Shown here: positions 35,704 to 45,594 of the stretch, piece by piece
How the letters are laid out: every line of letters starts with the position of its first letter
Numbering within the stretch: position 1 is the first letter of the stretch
Source: Limnohabitans sp.
GTDB lineage: Bacteria; Pseudomonadota; Gammaproteobacteria; Burkholderiales; Burkholderiaceae_C
Reading direction: 5' to 3'
Assembly: GCF_023910625.1 (NCBI RefSeq)
Contig: NZ_JAAVVW010000003.1
Location: 1-64,000 of the forward strand
DNA: 64,000 nucleotides
Translations under genes and position numbers: made by a program
The notes under the pieces: generated by a model
The model's database searches: none
Told to the model about the DNA's origin: nothing
The model's input: only the letters and a program-made list of their open reading frames with translations

Positions 35704-36758
35704 CAGACCCAACAGAAGTCGTCCCCAGCCCTGAGCCTGCAGCCCAGGCCAGTACCTCCGGCACACCTGCGGCGCAGCGCTCCTGGCTTGTGTTGAGGGT
35801 GGTAGCGGCTTTGGCTGTGATCGGTCTCTTGTCTTCGGTTTTCCTGTGGCAAAAGCTGGAGCGGATTCAGGAACAACTGGCTCGCCAGAGCGCTGATGCG
35901 GGGGCGCAAGCCCTGGAGGCCAGAACCTGGGCCAAACAAGCGCAGGAAACCGTGCAGGACAACGGCGCACGGGTGGCGCTTCTGGAGGCCCGTTTGGCAG
36001 AGTTGGCGCAGCAGCGCAGCCAGTTGGATGATCTGATGCAAAGCCTTTCGCGCACCCGGGATGAAAACATGGTGGTGGACATGGAGTCTGCTTTGCGCAT
36101 TGCCCAACAGCAAGCCTTGATGACGGGCAGCACCGAGCCCTTGCTCGCCGCCCTGAAATCGGCCCACAAGCGCGTGCAGCGTTCAGCTCAGCCCCGTTTG
36201 TTGACGGTCTCGCGCGCGCTCGAAAAAGACCTGGAGCGTCTGAACAATTTGCCGGCCTTCGATTTGCCGGGCCTGATGGTCAAGCTGGACGAGGGGGTGA
36301 CCTTGGTGGATGGCCTGGTCTTGGCCAATGAGGCTTTGTCGTCTCAAAACAAGTCGCGCGCCCACACCGAAATGCCGGGCATGCCCAGCACCTTGTCATG
36401 GTGGATGGCTGGCTTGACACGCATGGGCGACGAGTTCAGGAGCTTGTTCAGGGTCAGCCGCATTGATGCTCCAGAGGCCGCTTTGTTGTCGCCCGAGCAA
36501 GCTTTTTTTGTTCGTGAAAACATCAAACTCAAGTTGCTCAATGCCAGGTTGGGTTTATTGGCCCGGCAAAAGGATGGGGTGCGAGCCGATCTCAGTGCCT
36601 CGGCCATTTTGGTTCGTCGCTATGCTGAGCCGCAATCTCGGCGCACGACCCAATTGTTGCAGTTGCTGGAGCAAACCAGCGAACAAGTTCGCACCGCCGA
36701 GGTGCCCCGCATTGAGGCTTCACTGGCGGCCTTGAATGCAGCCGCTGCAGAAAGGTAA
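35700..36758 (+). CDS. hemX: HemX family inner membrane protein
   Basis: 352 residues. A cytosolic Pro/Ala-rich N-terminus precedes one transmembrane helix (LVLRVVAALAVIGLLSSVFL). A long coiled coil follows (WQKLERIQEQLARQ, LEARLAELAQQRSQLDDLMQ) and a helical periplasmic domain. HemX sits in haem operons of beta- and gammaproteobacteria; it is often labelled uroporphyrinogen methyltransferase but shows no methyltransferase motif here. The exact role is unknown. hemY follows after 6 bases. Confidence 0.9.
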   Translation: MTDPTEVVPSPEPAAQASTSGTPAAQRSWLVLRVVAALAVIGLLSSVFLWQKLERIQEQLARQSADAGAQALEARTWAKQAQETVQDNGARVALLEARLAELAQQRSQLDDLMQSLSRTRDENMVVDMESALRIAQQQALMTGSTEPLLAALKSAHKRVQRSAQPRLLTVSRALEKDLERLNNLPAFDLPGLMVKLDEGVTLVDGLVLANEALSSQNKSRAHTEMPGMPSTLSWWMAGLTRMGDEFRSLFRVSRIDAPEAALLSPEQAFFVRENIKLKLLNARLGLLARQKDGVRADLSASAILVRRYAEPQSRRTTQLLQLLEQTSEQVRTAEVPRIEASLAALNAAAAER

Positions 36759-36764
36759 AGCGCC

Positions 36765-38060
36765 ATGCGTGCAGCTCTGTGGCTCATTGCCCTGTTTGCC
36801 TTGGCTGCTGCGGGGGCTTGGTTGGCCGGGAGTAACCAGGGTACTGTCAGCTTGTTTCTTTACCCGCACAGGGTGGACATGTCTCTGAACCTGGCTTTTG
36901 TGCTGGTGTTGTCGGTGGTGGTTTTGGTGATTCTGGCTCAGCGTGCGCTGGCCGCTTTTTTCTCATTGCCGCAAAAAGCCCAGCGTTGGCGATTGCAACA
37001 AAAAGAAAGAGCCAGCCATGCGGCATTGCTCGATTCGATCGGGCACTTCATGGCGGGGCGTTTTTTGCGTGCCCGTAAATCGGCTGAACAAGCCTTGAGC
37101 AAAGAGGCCTTGCTGGCAGAGACTGGCGTGACTCTGGAGCATGCCGTGTCTTTGCGTGCCCTGGCGCACATCATGGCAGCCGAGGCATCTCATGCCCTGC
37201 AGGACAAGGCCCAAAGGCAGCACCATCTTGAGCAAGCGACATCCCAGGCTTGGCAAGCCCAAGCCAGTGAGCGTCAAACTTTGCTGGAGGGCACGCGCAT
37301 GCGTGCGGCCCGTTGGATGCTGGATGACCGGGACGCTGCTGCCAGCCTGGATGAGTTGGAGGCTTTGCCGCCTGCAGCAGGTCGGCGCATGGTGGCGATG
37401 CGGCTTCAGCTCAAGGCAGCCCGTTTGGCAGGTCAACCTGCCAAGGCGCTTGAAATCGCCACATTGCTGGCCAAGCACAAGGCTTTTTCGCCGGTTGCCG
37501 CCCAAAGCCTGTTGCCCCGCTTGGTGCTGGAATTGATTGCCCACACGCACGACACAGACGCCTTGCAGCGCACCTGGAAGCGCCTGACCGACGCCCAGCG
37601 TTTGATGCCCGAGGTGGCGGCAGAGGCGGTCTTGCGTTGGTTAAAGCTGGGCGGCACCCCCCAGATGGGCAGGACCTGGCTGCAGGACCTGTGGCCTACC
37701 CTCCAGGCGCAGCACTCCAGTTGGTCAACCGAGCAACGGGTGAGGTTTGTCCAGGCCCTGGAGGCCTGCCTGCCCGATGTGGATGCCCCAGATGCGCTGG
37801 TCTGGCTGTCGCGTTTGGAGAGTGCCCAGCAATCGCAGCCCAGGTCGGCCCATTTGCAATATTTGGCGGGCATGCTGTATTGGCGGCACCATCTTTGGGG
37901 AAAGTCCCAAAGCCTGTTGAGCCAAGCCGCCAAAAATCTGGACAGCCCTGCGCTCAAGCGAAAGGCCTGGATCGTCTTGGCCGAACTGGCCGAGCAGCGC
38001 CAGAACCCGCAGGAAGCAGCGCTGGCCTGGAAGCAGGCGGCGGTGTGTTCACTCGACTGA
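36765..38060 (+). CDS. hemY: HemY family protein
   Basis: 431 residues. Two N-terminal transmembrane helices (ALWLIALFALAAAGAWLAG, and LNLAFVLVLSVVVLVILAQR) are followed by the HemY_N region GHFMAGRFLRARKSAEQAL and a TPR-like alpha-helical repeat domain. It is not the protoporphyrinogen oxidase called HemY in Bacillus. The function is a supposed scaffold or helper of haem synthesis. Last gene of the hem operon, followed by a strong terminator. Confidence 0.92.
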   Translation: MRAALWLIALFALAAAGAWLAGSNQGTVSLFLYPHRVDMSLNLAFVLVLSVVVLVILAQRALAAFFSLPQKAQRWRLQQKERASHAALLDSIGHFMAGRFLRARKSAEQALSKEALLAETGVTLEHAVSLRALAHIMAAEASHALQDKAQRQHHLEQATSQAWQAQASERQTLLEGTRMRAARWMLDDRDAAASLDELEALPPAAGRRMVAMRLQLKAARLAGQPAKALEIATLLAKHKAFSPVAAQSLLPRLVLELIAHTHDTDALQRTWKRLTDAQRLMPEVAAEAVLRWLKLGGTPQMGRTWLQDLWPTLQAQHSSWSTEQRVRFVQALEACLPDVDAPDALVWLSRLESAQQSQPRSAHLQYLAGMLYWRHHLWGKSQSLLSQAAKNLDSPALKRKAWIVLAELAEQRQNPQEAALAWKQAAVCSLD

Positions 38061-38134
38061 AAATTTTTTTCGGGTGTGTCGCCTGACGGCCCAGGCGATG
38101 TTTCGGTTCGCAGGCTCAACCTCTCCCACCCCCA

Positions 38135-38164
38135 AAAAAACCGGGCCATCAGACCCGGTTTTTT
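38135..38164. terminator. Bidirectional intrinsic terminator between hemY and rne
   Basis: AAAAAACCGGG / CCCGGTTTTTT stem with an 8-base loop. The A and T runs on the two sides let it end both the hem operon (plus) and rne (minus), whose stop codon is 29 bases away. Confidence 0.92.
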
Positions 38165-38192
38165 GTGGGCGACAGAGGCTCACATGCCCAAC

Positions 38193-41129
38193 TCAGAATG
38201 GCACTTTCAAGGTGTTGAGGTCTTTGCGTGTTTCCACCAGAACCAGCGGGCCTTCATGGAGCACCACCGCAGGCGGGCGCTCACGGGGTACGCGAACCGC
38301 TTGGGGTTCGGCGGCAATGGCCACCTGCGCGGCAGCCACTTTGCTGGCATCGGAGTTCACCCAAACCAGACCCGAGCTTTGCGCCAGTGCTTGCAGTCCT
38401 TCCATCGGCAGGGTGTAGCTATTGACGCGGGGCAAGCCGATGCGCGCTGAGTCTGCGGCCGCAGCCGCAGGTGTTGCTGCAGGCCCGGCCACAACATCGG
38501 TCACCTCTGGCGCAGTCCACACCTCAGGGACTGCGGCCACGGAGTCGGCAGGCCTTGCCGTGCTGGCGACCGAGTCTTCGGCAGCGGGGGCCGCAGCGGC
38601 TTGTCGTGCCCGCTCAAAGTAAGAGCGTGGTGCAGGGCGGTCGTCTTCGGTGCTGGCCTCGGCGGCAGCGGGGGTGGCGTTGTCTTGAGCCGGGTTTTCT
38701 TCGCTGGCGCGGTCACGACGGTCACGGCCGTAGCGGTCACGAGAGCGGCGCTCTCGGCGTTCACCGATTGCGTCAGCGGGCGCGCCAGCTTCTGGGGCGA
38801 GCTGGGCTTCTGGGCCTTGATCCGCGATCACCTCGGTGGCGAGGCTGTTTTCGTTGGATGTGTTGGCTGCGTTGTCTGCCGGGCGGCGTTCGCCACCTCG
38901 CTCTCGACGGGCTTCACCGCCGCGTTCTCCACGTTCACGGCGACCCTCAGCGCGGCCTTCCCCCCGGGGGGCACGCTCTTGACGCACTTCGGTGCCATCG
39001 GCATTCAACTCGGGGCTGGCATCGCTGCGGCCTTCATTTTTGCCTTCCTGACGGTTTTCACCACGAGCCTCGCGACGGCCTTCACGGGCAGGACGGTCAG
39101 CGACAGTGCGTTCAGCGCGCTCGCCGCGTGCCGGACGGGCTTCGCCTTCGCGCAACTCGTTGCGGACTTCGGCGCGGCCCTCACTGCGACCTTCGCCACG
39201 GCGACCGCCCTCGCGGGGGGCGCGGACTTCCGCATTGGCTATTTCGGTGCGCTCGCCTCGGCGACCATCGCGACCACCACGACGGCCTTCACGAACACCA
39301 TCACGCCCTTCGGTGCGGCGCTCGCCCTGGCGACCTTCGCGTGTTTTTCCATCCTTTTTGCCGACAGCGGCTGGCACCGCTTCCGGGGCGTTGCCGCCGA
39401 ACAGGCTTTTCAGCCAGCCAAAGAAACCGCCCGTGGCAGCCGGGGCGACCCCTGCTGCGGACGCAGACTTGCGCGCAGGTTTGGCTGCGGCGGTCGGTGC
39501 TTCTGGCTTGAGCGGGGCAACCGGTGCCGGCGCATCGGGCAGCACGCCCTTGATGACGGGTGTTTGCTTGTTGGTGGGTTCTTGCGAACGGCGCGTCACG
39601 GTGGTGGCGTCTTCGATCTCTTCGGCCATCTTGTAGCTGACTTCGATGCGGTCCAGGCGTGGGTCGTCATGCTTCAGCCGTTCCAGCTTGTAGTGCGGCG
39701 TTTCCAGCGACTTGTTGGGCACCAGCAGCACATTGATGCGTTGCTGCAATTCGATCTTGGCGATCTCGGAGCGCTTTTCATTGAGCAGGAAAGACGCCAC
39801 TTCGACGGGCACTTGCGCGTGCACAGCCGCGCTGTTGTCCTTCATGGATTCTTCCTGGATGATGCGCAGGATCTGCAGCGCCGAGCTTTCGGTGTCACGA
39901 ATGTGGCCAGCGCCGCCGCAACGTGGGCAAGGGATCGAGGCACCTTCGCTCAAAGCAGGCTTCAAGCGCTGGCGGCTCATTTCCAGCAGGCCGAACTTGC
40001 TGATCGAGCCGAATTGCACGCGGGCGCGGTCTTGGCGCAGGGCGTCGCGCAGGCGGTTTTCCACATCGCGGCGGTTCTTGCTTTCTTCCATGTCGATGAA
40101 GTCGATGACGATCAAGCCGCCCAAATCGCGCAGGCGCATTTGCCGGGCCACTTCGTCGGCGGCTTCCAGGTTGGTGCGGGTGGCGGTTTCTTCGATGTCG
40201 CCGCCCTTGATGGCACGGGCCGAGTTCACGTCCACCGACACCAGGGCTTCGGTATGGTCAATCACGATGGCGCCGCCAGACGGCAGCTGCACCGTGCGGG
40301 CATAGGCCGATTCGATCTGGTGCTCGATCTGAAAGCGGCTGAAGAGTGGTGCGTCGTCGCGGTAGCGCTTCACGCGGGTTGCGAACTCGGGCATCACATG
40401 GCTCATGAACTGCTGAGCCTGGTCGTAGATGTCGTCGGTGTCGATCAGGATGTCGCCGATGTCGTTGTTGAAATAGTCACGAATCGCGCGAATGACCAGC
40501 GAGGATTCTTGGTAAATGAGGAAAGCGCCTTTGCCTTGGGTGGCGCCGTCAATGGCCGTCCAAAGTTTGAGCAGGTAATTCAGGTCCCACTGCAGCTCGG
40601 GCGCAGAGCGGCCAATGCCGGCGGTGCGGGCAATGATGGACATGCCCTTGGGGTACTCCAGTTGGTCCATCGCCTCTTTGAGTTCGGCGCGGTCGTCGCC
40701 CTCGATGCGGCGGCTGACACCGCCACCACGGGGGTTGTTCGGCATGAGCACCACATAGCGGCCCGCCAGGCTGACGAAAGTGGTCAGCGCCGCGCCTTTG
40801 TTGCCGCGCTCTTCTTTTTCGACCTGCACCAAGAGGGATTGACCCTCCTTGATGACGTCCTGGATGCGGGCCTGGCTGACGGACACGCCTTCAGCAAAGT
40901 ACTGGCGCGAGATTTCCTTGAAGGGCAAAAAGCCGTGGCGGTCTTCGCCATAGTCCACAAAGCAGGCTTCGAGGGAGGGCTCGACGCGCGTGACGATGGC
41001 TTTGTAGATGTTGCCCTTGCGCTGTTCGCGGCCTTCGATTTCGATTTCGTAGTCGAGGAGTTTTTGTCCATCGACGATGGCCAGGCGGCGCTCTTCAGCT
41101 TGCGTGGCGTTGATCAGCATCCGTTTCAT
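38193..41129 (-). CDS. rne: Ribonuclease E
   Basis: 978 residues. The catalytic half has an S1 RNA-binding domain ([32 protein letters not shown]), the DNase I-like active-site region [18 protein letters not shown] and [11 protein letters not shown] with the Mg-binding Asp residues, and the Zn-link CPRCGG. The C-terminal half, from about residue 560, is low-complexity and very rich in Arg, Glu and Gly (REGRR repeats), the disordered degradosome and RNA-binding tail. It starts [10 protein letters not shown] with AAGGAA upstream. It initiates mRNA decay and rRNA/tRNA processing. Divergent from rluC, as in E. coli. Confidence 0.96.
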   Translation of the reverse strand: MKRMLINATQAEERRLAIVDGQKLLDYEIEIEGREQRKGNIYKAIVTRVEPSLEACFVDYGEDRHGFLPFKEISRQYFAEGVSVSQARIQDVIKEGQSLLVQVEKEERGNKGAALTTFVSLAGRYVVLMPNNPRGGGVSRRIEGDDRAELKEAMDQLEYPKGMSIIARTAGIGRSAPELQWDLNYLLKLWTAIDGATQGKGAFLIYQESSLVIRAIRDYFNNDIGDILIDTDDIYDQAQQFMSHVMPEFATRVKRYRDDAPLFSRFQIEHQIESAYARTVQLPSGGAIVIDHTEALVSVDVNSARAIKGGDIEETATRTNLEAADEVARQMRLRDLGGLIVIDFIDMEESKNRRDVENRLRDALRQDRARVQFGSISKFGLLEMSRQRLKPALSEGASIPCPRCGGAGHIRDTESSALQILRIIQEESMKDNSAAVHAQVPVEVASFLLNEKRSEIAKIELQQRINVLLVPNKSLETPHYKLERLKHDDPRLDRIEVSYKMAEEIEDATTVTRRSQEPTNKQTPVIKGVLPDAPAPVAPLKPEAPTAAAKPARKSASAAGVAPAATGGFFGWLKSLFGGNAPEAVPAAVGKKDGKTREGRQGERRTEGRDGVREGRRGGRDGRRGERTEIANAEVRAPREGGRRGEGRSEGRAEVRNELREGEARPARGERAERTVADRPAREGRREARGENRQEGKNEGRSDASPELNADGTEVRQERAPRGEGRAEGRRERGERGGEARRERGGERRPADNAANTSNENSLATEVIADQGPEAQLAPEAGAPADAIGERRERRSRDRYGRDRRDRASEENPAQDNATPAAAEASTEDDRPAPRSYFERARQAAAAPAAEDSVASTARPADSVAAVPEVWTAPEVTDVVAGPAATPAAAAADSARIGLPRVNSYTLPMEGLQALAQSSGLVWVNSDASKVAAAQVAIAAEPQAVRVPRERPPAVVLHEGPLVLVETRKDLNTLKVPF

Positions 41130-41722
41130 GATGCGTTCCTTCTCTTGTCAGCGTGGCTTCGGTGCAGCAAGATGACTGCACGCGAAAACCTGTTTACACA
41201 ACCGGCTTCCGGTTCTTGGGAACCGCGAAGCCCACGTTGCCGGAGCTGACGCCTGAAACGAAGGGAATTGCCGAGGATGATCGCCATTCAACTGCGCGTG
41301 AGCACAGCAATGGGGATCGAGGCGCGTGGATGGGGCGAGGCAAAAGGCGTGTACAGGGTCGTCCACTGCCGGGGGCTCTCCCCGGTATCCAGGACAAACT
41401 GGCGGTCACCAGGCGTGACGATGGAGCATGGCTTCGTGAGCCGTTCCAAGTACATCAGCAAAGTTCCGAACAACACAACAAGCATCTCGCTTTGATCCGC
41501 CCAGCAGCCCGGGGGGCTGCTGAACTGGGGGTATTCCGTATCTGGGTTTCTGGGCGTCGGCCCAACCTCGGGGCGTTTTGCCACTGTTGGCGTTGGCCTT
41601 CAGTCTGCAAATCGTGCCGGGGATGGCATCGAACATCTGGTTTGGCGCGGTGGTGGTGGACTAAACTCCCGCTGGACAGGAATTCATTTCCATTTGAATC
41701 AACCACTTACAACCAATTGCCA
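41130..41722 (-). promoter_or_regulatory. Long 5' leader of rne (about 590 bases)
   Basis: No conserved ORF fills this interval. On the minus strand it lies between a TATAAT at 41732-41737 and the rne ATG, so it would be an untranslated leader of roughly 590 bases. A perfect 9-base stem CAGCAGCCC / GGGCTGCTG with a 3-base loop sits at 41503-41523. In E. coli the long rne leader is the target of RNase E autoregulation; the same use here is inference from layout. Confidence 0.6.
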
Positions 41723-42739
41723 GTGAATCACATTATAGGGGCCAAGTCCGATGCCGCGTCGCCCGCCGTCAAATGGTTGTGGGTGGACGAGGAGTCTGCG
41801 GGCCAGCGTTTGGACAACTTTTTGATGCGCGAGCTCAAAGGGGTGCCCAAAACCCATGTTTACCGCATCATCCGCAGCGGCGAAGTGCGCATCAACAAGG
41901 GCCGGGCTTCGGCCGAGACCCGGTTGGCCGTGGGCGACAAGGTGCGACTGCCGCCTGTGAGGGTGTCCGAAAAGGTCGCCGAAAAGGCAGCCCAACCCGC
42001 GCCTGGCCGAGAATTCCCGGTTTTGCTGGAAGACGACAGCCTGATGGCGATCGACAAACCCGCTGGCGTGGCGGTGCATGGCGGCTCGGGCGTGAGCTTT
42101 GGCGTGATTGAGCAATTGCGCCAAGCCCGACCCCAGGCCAGATTGCTGGAGCTGGTGCACCGGCTGGACCGCGACACCAGCGGGATCTTGCTGGTGGCCA
42201 AAAAGCGCAGCGCCCTCAAAAACTTGCAGGACCAGTTCCGCGAACGCGAAACGGGCAAGACTTACCTGGCGCTGGTTCAAGGCGACTGGCCCGCCAAACT
42301 GAAATTGATCGACTTGCCTCTGGTCAAGTATTTGCTGCCGGGCAAGGACGGGATGGAGGGCGAGAGGCGCGTCAAAGTGACCACGTCCGAAGACCCGGAC
42401 GGCATGCGATCGATCACCTGGGTCAAGGTGGCCGGGCGCCTGCCGGGGGCCACTTTGCTGGAAGTGACCATCAAAACCGGGCGTACCCACCAGATCAGGG
42501 TGCACTTGTCGTCGCAGGGTCATCCCATCGCGGGCGATGACAAATATGGCGATTTCGAGTGGAATCGTCAGCTCCACAAACCGGCGGTCCTGCCCGGCCT
42601 CAATCGCATGTTCTTGCATGCCTGGCGCTTGCAGTTCAGCCACCCCGTGAGCGCCGAGCGGATTGCCCTGCAGGCCGACTTGCCTGCCGAATTGAAAGCG
42701 TACCTGGACCATGCCCAACTCAAGACCCCGCCAGTTTGA
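41723..42739 (+). CDS. rluC: 23S rRNA pseudouridine synthase RluC
   Basis: 338 residues from a GTG at 41723 (VNHIIGAKSDAASPAV); the open frame runs much further upstream but is not conserved there and no ATG fits. An S4 domain (GQRLDNFLMRELKGVPKTHVYRIIRSGEVRIN) is followed by the RluA-family core with catalytic Asp in LVHRLDRDTSGILLVAKK and TIKTGRTHQIRVHLSSQGHPI. It modifies three uridines of 23S rRNA in E. coli. Divergent from rne and overlapping the HAD phosphatase gene by 29 bases. Confidence 0.92.
   Translation: MNHIIGAKSDAASPAVKWLWVDEESAGQRLDNFLMRELKGVPKTHVYRIIRSGEVRINKGRASAETRLAVGDKVRLPPVRVSEKVAEKAAQPAPGREFPVLLEDDSLMAIDKPAGVAVHGGSGVSFGVIEQLRQARPQARLLELVHRLDRDTSGILLVAKKRSALKNLQDQFRERETGKTYLALVQGDWPAKLKLIDLPLVKYLLPGKDGMEGERRVKVTTSEDPDGMRSITWVKVAGRLPGATLLEVTIKTGRTHQIRVHLSSQGHPIAGDDKYGDFEWNRQLHKPAVLPGLNRMFLHAWRLQFSHPVSAERIALQADLPAELKAYLDHAQLKTPPV
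41732..41737 (-). promoter_or_regulatory. Candidate rne -10 element (inside the start of rluC)
   Basis: Perfect TATAAT on the minus strand, within codons 4-5 of rluC. No good -35 hexamer is seen 16-18 bases upstream, so confidence is moderate at best. Confidence 0.4.
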
Positions 42740-43379
42740 CCTGATCGCTTTTGACTGGGACGGCACCCTGTTTGATTCCACCGCCATCATCACCCGCTGC
42801 ATCCAGCGCGCGGTGGTGGATGTGGGCGGGCAAGAGCCCACGCGCCAAGCCGCTTCTTATGTCATCGGCATGTCGCTCGGGCCTGCGCTGGCCCATGCTG
42901 CGCCCGATGTGCCCAAGGACAAATACCCCGAACTGGGTGAGCGCTACCGCCACCATTACCTCATGCACCAAAACGACATCGGCCTGTTTGACGGCGTGCT
43001 CGATTTGCTGGACGACCTGAAAACCCGCCACCACTGGCTGACGGTGGCGACGGGTAAAAGCCGTCACGGTCTGAACGAAGCCCTGCAGGTGGTCGAGTTG
43101 CGCGGCGTGTTCGATGGCTCGCGCACGGCCGATGAAACCGCTGGCAAGCCCAGCCCCTTGATGCTGCACGAGTTGATGCGTGAGTTTGGCGTCGAGCCCG
43201 AACGCACCCTGATGATTGGCGACACCACGCACGACCTTCAAATGGCCTTGAATGCGGGTTGCGCCAGTGTGGGCGTGAGTTACGGCGCGCACGAACCCAA
43301 TGCTTTTCATGGCCTGAAACCGCGTCACGTGGCTCACAGCGTGCGCGAACTGCACGGCTGGTTGTTGCAACACGCTTGA
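42711..43379 (+). CDS. HAD-IA family hydrolase (phosphoglycolate phosphatase-like)
   Basis: 222 residues with the HAD motifs in order: FDWDGTLFDS (nucleophile Asp), VATGKSRHGL (motif II region), a Lys in AGKPSPLML, and MIGDTTHDLQMALNAG (acidic motif). The cap is of the small helical IA type. Substrate unknown; Gph-like phosphoglycolate phosphatase is the closest idea. It overlaps the end of rluC by 29 bases and is followed by the Rieske gene after 14 bases, so rluC-HAD-Rieske-sppA probably form an operon. Confidence 0.87.
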   Translation: MPNSRPRQFDLIAFDWDGTLFDSTAIITRCIQRAVVDVGGQEPTRQAASYVIGMSLGPALAHAAPDVPKDKYPELGERYRHHYLMHQNDIGLFDGVLDLLDDLKTRHHWLTVATGKSRHGLNEALQVVELRGVFDGSRTADETAGKPSPLMLHELMREFGVEPERTLMIGDTTHDLQMALNAGCASVGVSYGAHEPNAFHGLKPRHVAHSVRELHGWLLQHA

Positions 43380-43393
43380 AACCAGGACCGCAG

Positions 43394-43759
43394 ATGGAGC
43401 CCATGGTCCCTTTGTGCAACAGCGCCGACCTGGTCAACGGTGGGCGAGCTGTGCCTTTTGACATCGTTTACGCCGGGCAGACTTGCCGAGCTTTTGCCAT
43501 CCGCTACCAAGACCAGGTGCACGCCTACCTGAACCGCTGCACCCATGTGGCGATGGAGATGGATTACCAGCCCGACCGGTTTTATGACAACACGGGGCGC
43601 TGGCTCATGTGTGCCACGCATGGAGCCACCTACCAGCCCGAGACCGGGGCCTGCGCGGGCGGCCCCTGCCGTGGCGGCTTGGTCAAAATAGACCTGTCAG
43701 AGCGCGATGGCGTGGTTCACTGGCATACTGCCTACAACTTGAAACCCCTTGAATTTTGA
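43394..43759 (+). CDS. Small Rieske [2Fe-2S] protein
   Basis: 121 residues from the ATG at 43394 (AGGA 6 bases upstream). The Rieske ligands are in NRCTHVAMEMDY (Cys-x-His) and LMCATHGATYQPETGAC (Cys-x2-His), which also includes the extra Cys pair seen in some ferredoxin-type Rieske proteins. Soluble, no signal peptide. Its partner is unknown. It sits between the HAD and sppA genes. Confidence 0.88.
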   Translation: MEPMVPLCNSADLVNGGRAVPFDIVYAGQTCRAFAIRYQDQVHAYLNRCTHVAMEMDYQPDRFYDNTGRWLMCATHGATYQPETGACAGGPCRGGLVKIDLSERDGVVHWHTAYNLKPLEF

Positions 43760-43761
43760 CC

Positions 43762-44781
43762 ATGCAAGACCCTCAGGACACCCTGCCCAAGCCCGATGAA
43801 CGCTCAGACCTGCCCCTGCCCGAGCCGGGTCAAAGCGCGGCTGCCATGGAGGTCCAGGAGCGTTGGGCCCGGCAAACCCTGGAAAAACTGGCATTCGCCC
43901 AACTGCAAGAGCAGCAGGCAGCGCGGCGCTGGAAGTTGGGGCTGCGACTGGTTTGGTTGGGCATCTTTGTTTTGGTGCTTTGGAAATTGTTCAGTTTCGG
44001 CGCTGCATCCACCAGCCCCAGCTTCCCGCACACGGCCCTGGTCAACATCGTGGGAGAGATTTCCCCCGATACCGAGGCGAGCGCTCAAAACGTCATGTCG
44101 GCCATGCGCACAGCGCTCGAAGACCCCGGCTCCATGGCATTGGTCCTGTTGATCAACTCACCCGGCGGCAGCCCTGTGCAAGCGGGCTTGATCAACGACG
44201 AAATCACGCGCTTGCGGGCTTTGCACAACAAACCCATTTATGCGGTGGTGGAAGAGTCTTGTGCGTCTGCCGCTTATTACATCGCCGCAGCCACAGATCA
44301 AATTTTTGTCGACAAAGCCAGTCTGGTCGGCAGCATTGGTGTCTTGATGGACGGATTCGGTTTCACAGGCTTGATGGACAAGCTGGGCGTGGAGCGTCGT
44401 TTGATGACCGCGGGCGAAAACAAAGGTTTTCTGGACCCCTTCAGCCCTCAGACTGCGCCCCAGCGGCAACATGCTCAAGCCATGCTGGACCAGATTCACA
44501 AGCAATTCATCGCTGCCGTTCGCAAAGGGCGAGGCGACCGTTTGAAAGACAACCCGGAAATGTTCAGTGGCTTGTTCTGGAGTGGTCAGCAAGCGGTGGA
44601 TCTCGGTCTGGCCGACAGTTTGGGCAACATCGATGGCGTGGCCAGGGATGTGGTCAAAGCGCCCGATGTGATCGACTACACCCAAAAAGAGAACGTGGCA
44701 GAGCGTCTGGTCAAACGCTTTGGGGTGGCCGTGGGTGAAGGGACCGTGCGGGCTTTGCGCACCAGTGCAGCCATGCGCTGA
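43762..44781 (+). CDS. sppA: S49 family signal peptide peptidase (SppA-like)
   Basis: 339 residues from the ATG at 43762; a TTG at 43756 overlaps the previous stop. One transmembrane helix (LVWLGIFVLVLWKLFSFG) is followed by a periplasmic S49 protease domain of the short form: INSPGGSPVQAGLI, the catalytic Ser in VEESCASAAYYIA and the catalytic Lys in AGENKGFLDPF. It degrades cleaved signal peptides in the membrane. Last gene of the rluC group. Confidence 0.9.
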   Translation: MQDPQDTLPKPDERSDLPLPEPGQSAAAMEVQERWARQTLEKLAFAQLQEQQAARRWKLGLRLVWLGIFVLVLWKLFSFGAASTSPSFPHTALVNIVGEISPDTEASAQNVMSAMRTALEDPGSMALVLLINSPGGSPVQAGLINDEITRLRALHNKPIYAVVEESCASAAYYIAAATDQIFVDKASLVGSIGVLMDGFGFTGLMDKLGVERRLMTAGENKGFLDPFSPQTAPQRQHAQAMLDQIHKQFIAAVRKGRGDRLKDNPEMFSGLFWSGQQAVDLGLADSLGNIDGVARDVVKAPDVIDYTQKENVAERLVKRFGVAVGEGTVRALRTSAAMR

Positions 44782-44793
44782 GAGGCTTTGCGT

Positions 44794-44811
44794 GCTGGGC
44801 AAGAGCCCAGC
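44794..44811. terminator. Hairpin between convergent sppA and rsmI-like genes
   Basis: 7-base stem GCTGGGC / GCCCAGC with an AAGA loop in the 42-base gap between convergent genes. No T-run, so only a weak terminator candidate. Confidence 0.4.
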
Positions 44812-44823
44812 CGCCTGCAGACC

Positions 44824-45594
44824 TTAAGGCCCGATGGCATAGACCGCCGGGGTGTGACCATCGGGGCCTTTGAGGCCCTTTTTCCATTGTGCAATCGTGT
44901 GGCTCTGGATGCTCGCCGAGGGCAGTGTCAGGCCGCTGGCAATGGCCAAGCGGGTGTTGGCTTGCAGGCCTTGCAACAGACCTGCCAGCATGGCGGCATT
45001 GCGGTAAGGCGTTTCGATCCACAACTGCGTCTGGCCCGTCTTGAGCGCCAGTGACTCCAGTTGTTTCAGCCGAGTGGTGCGCTGTGCCGCGTCTTGGGGC
45101 AGATAGCCCACAAAGGCAAAGCTCTGGCCATTGAGTCCGCTGGCGGCCAGGGCCAACAACAAGGATACCGGCCCGACCAAGGGCAAAACCAGCAGGCCCA
45201 GGTCATGCGCGGCGCGTACCACCGAACTGCCCGGGTCGGCTACAGCAGGCATACCCGCTTCGCTGATCAGGCCGATGTCGTGGCCTTGCAAGGCGGCCGA
45301 CAGCATCGACTTACCGTCAAAACCCGATAGGTGATCGCCTTTCTTGTGCACCAGCCGTGGCAACTCGGTGATCTGTTGTTCGGCCAATGGGGCGATCAGC
45401 GGGTGGCTTTCGCTCACGCGTTTGAGGAAGGCCCGAGTGGTTTTGGCGTTTTCGCAAACCCAGTGCCGCAAACCAGCCGCTGCGGCCAATGTGGCTTCGG
45501 GCAAGACCTGGTGGACAGGCGCTTGCTCCTGGCAAGCAAAATCCAATGGTGTGGGCACCAAAAGCAAGCGCCCTTTGTCTGGACGTGCATTCAC
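44824..45594 (-). CDS. RsmI-like SAM-dependent methyltransferase (tetrapyrrole methylase fold)
   Basis: 256 residues related to the 16S rRNA 2'-O-methyltransferase RsmI: LLLVPTPLD at the start, CENAKTTRAFLKR, IGLISEAGMPAVADPGS (SAM-binding loop), LPLVGPVSLLLALAASGLNG and IETPYRNAAML. The N-terminus differs from standard RsmI (no VATPIGNLED), so it is a second, divergent paralogue of the type often found next to maf in Burkholderiales. Target unknown. Its start overlaps the maf stop by 4 bases. Confidence 0.83.
   Translation of the reverse strand: MNARPDKGRLLLVPTPLDFACQEQAPVHQVLPEATLAAAAGLRHWVCENAKTTRAFLKRVSESHPLIAPLAEQQITELPRLVHKKGDHLSGFDGKSMLSAALQGHDIGLISEAGMPAVADPGSSVVRAAHDLGLLVLPLVGPVSLLLALAASGLNGQSFAFVGYLPQDAAQRTTRLKQLESLALKTGQTQLWIETPYRNAAMLAGLLQGLQANTRLAIASGLTLPSASIQSHTIAQWKKGLKGPDGHTPAVYAIGP

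Noticed and set aside
38601..41249. 882-codon open frame on the plus strand opposite rne
   Set aside because: It is the antisense shadow of the GC-rich, Arg/Glu-biased rne gene; the translation is low-complexity Ala/Phe/Val without motifs, and RNase E on the other strand is certain.
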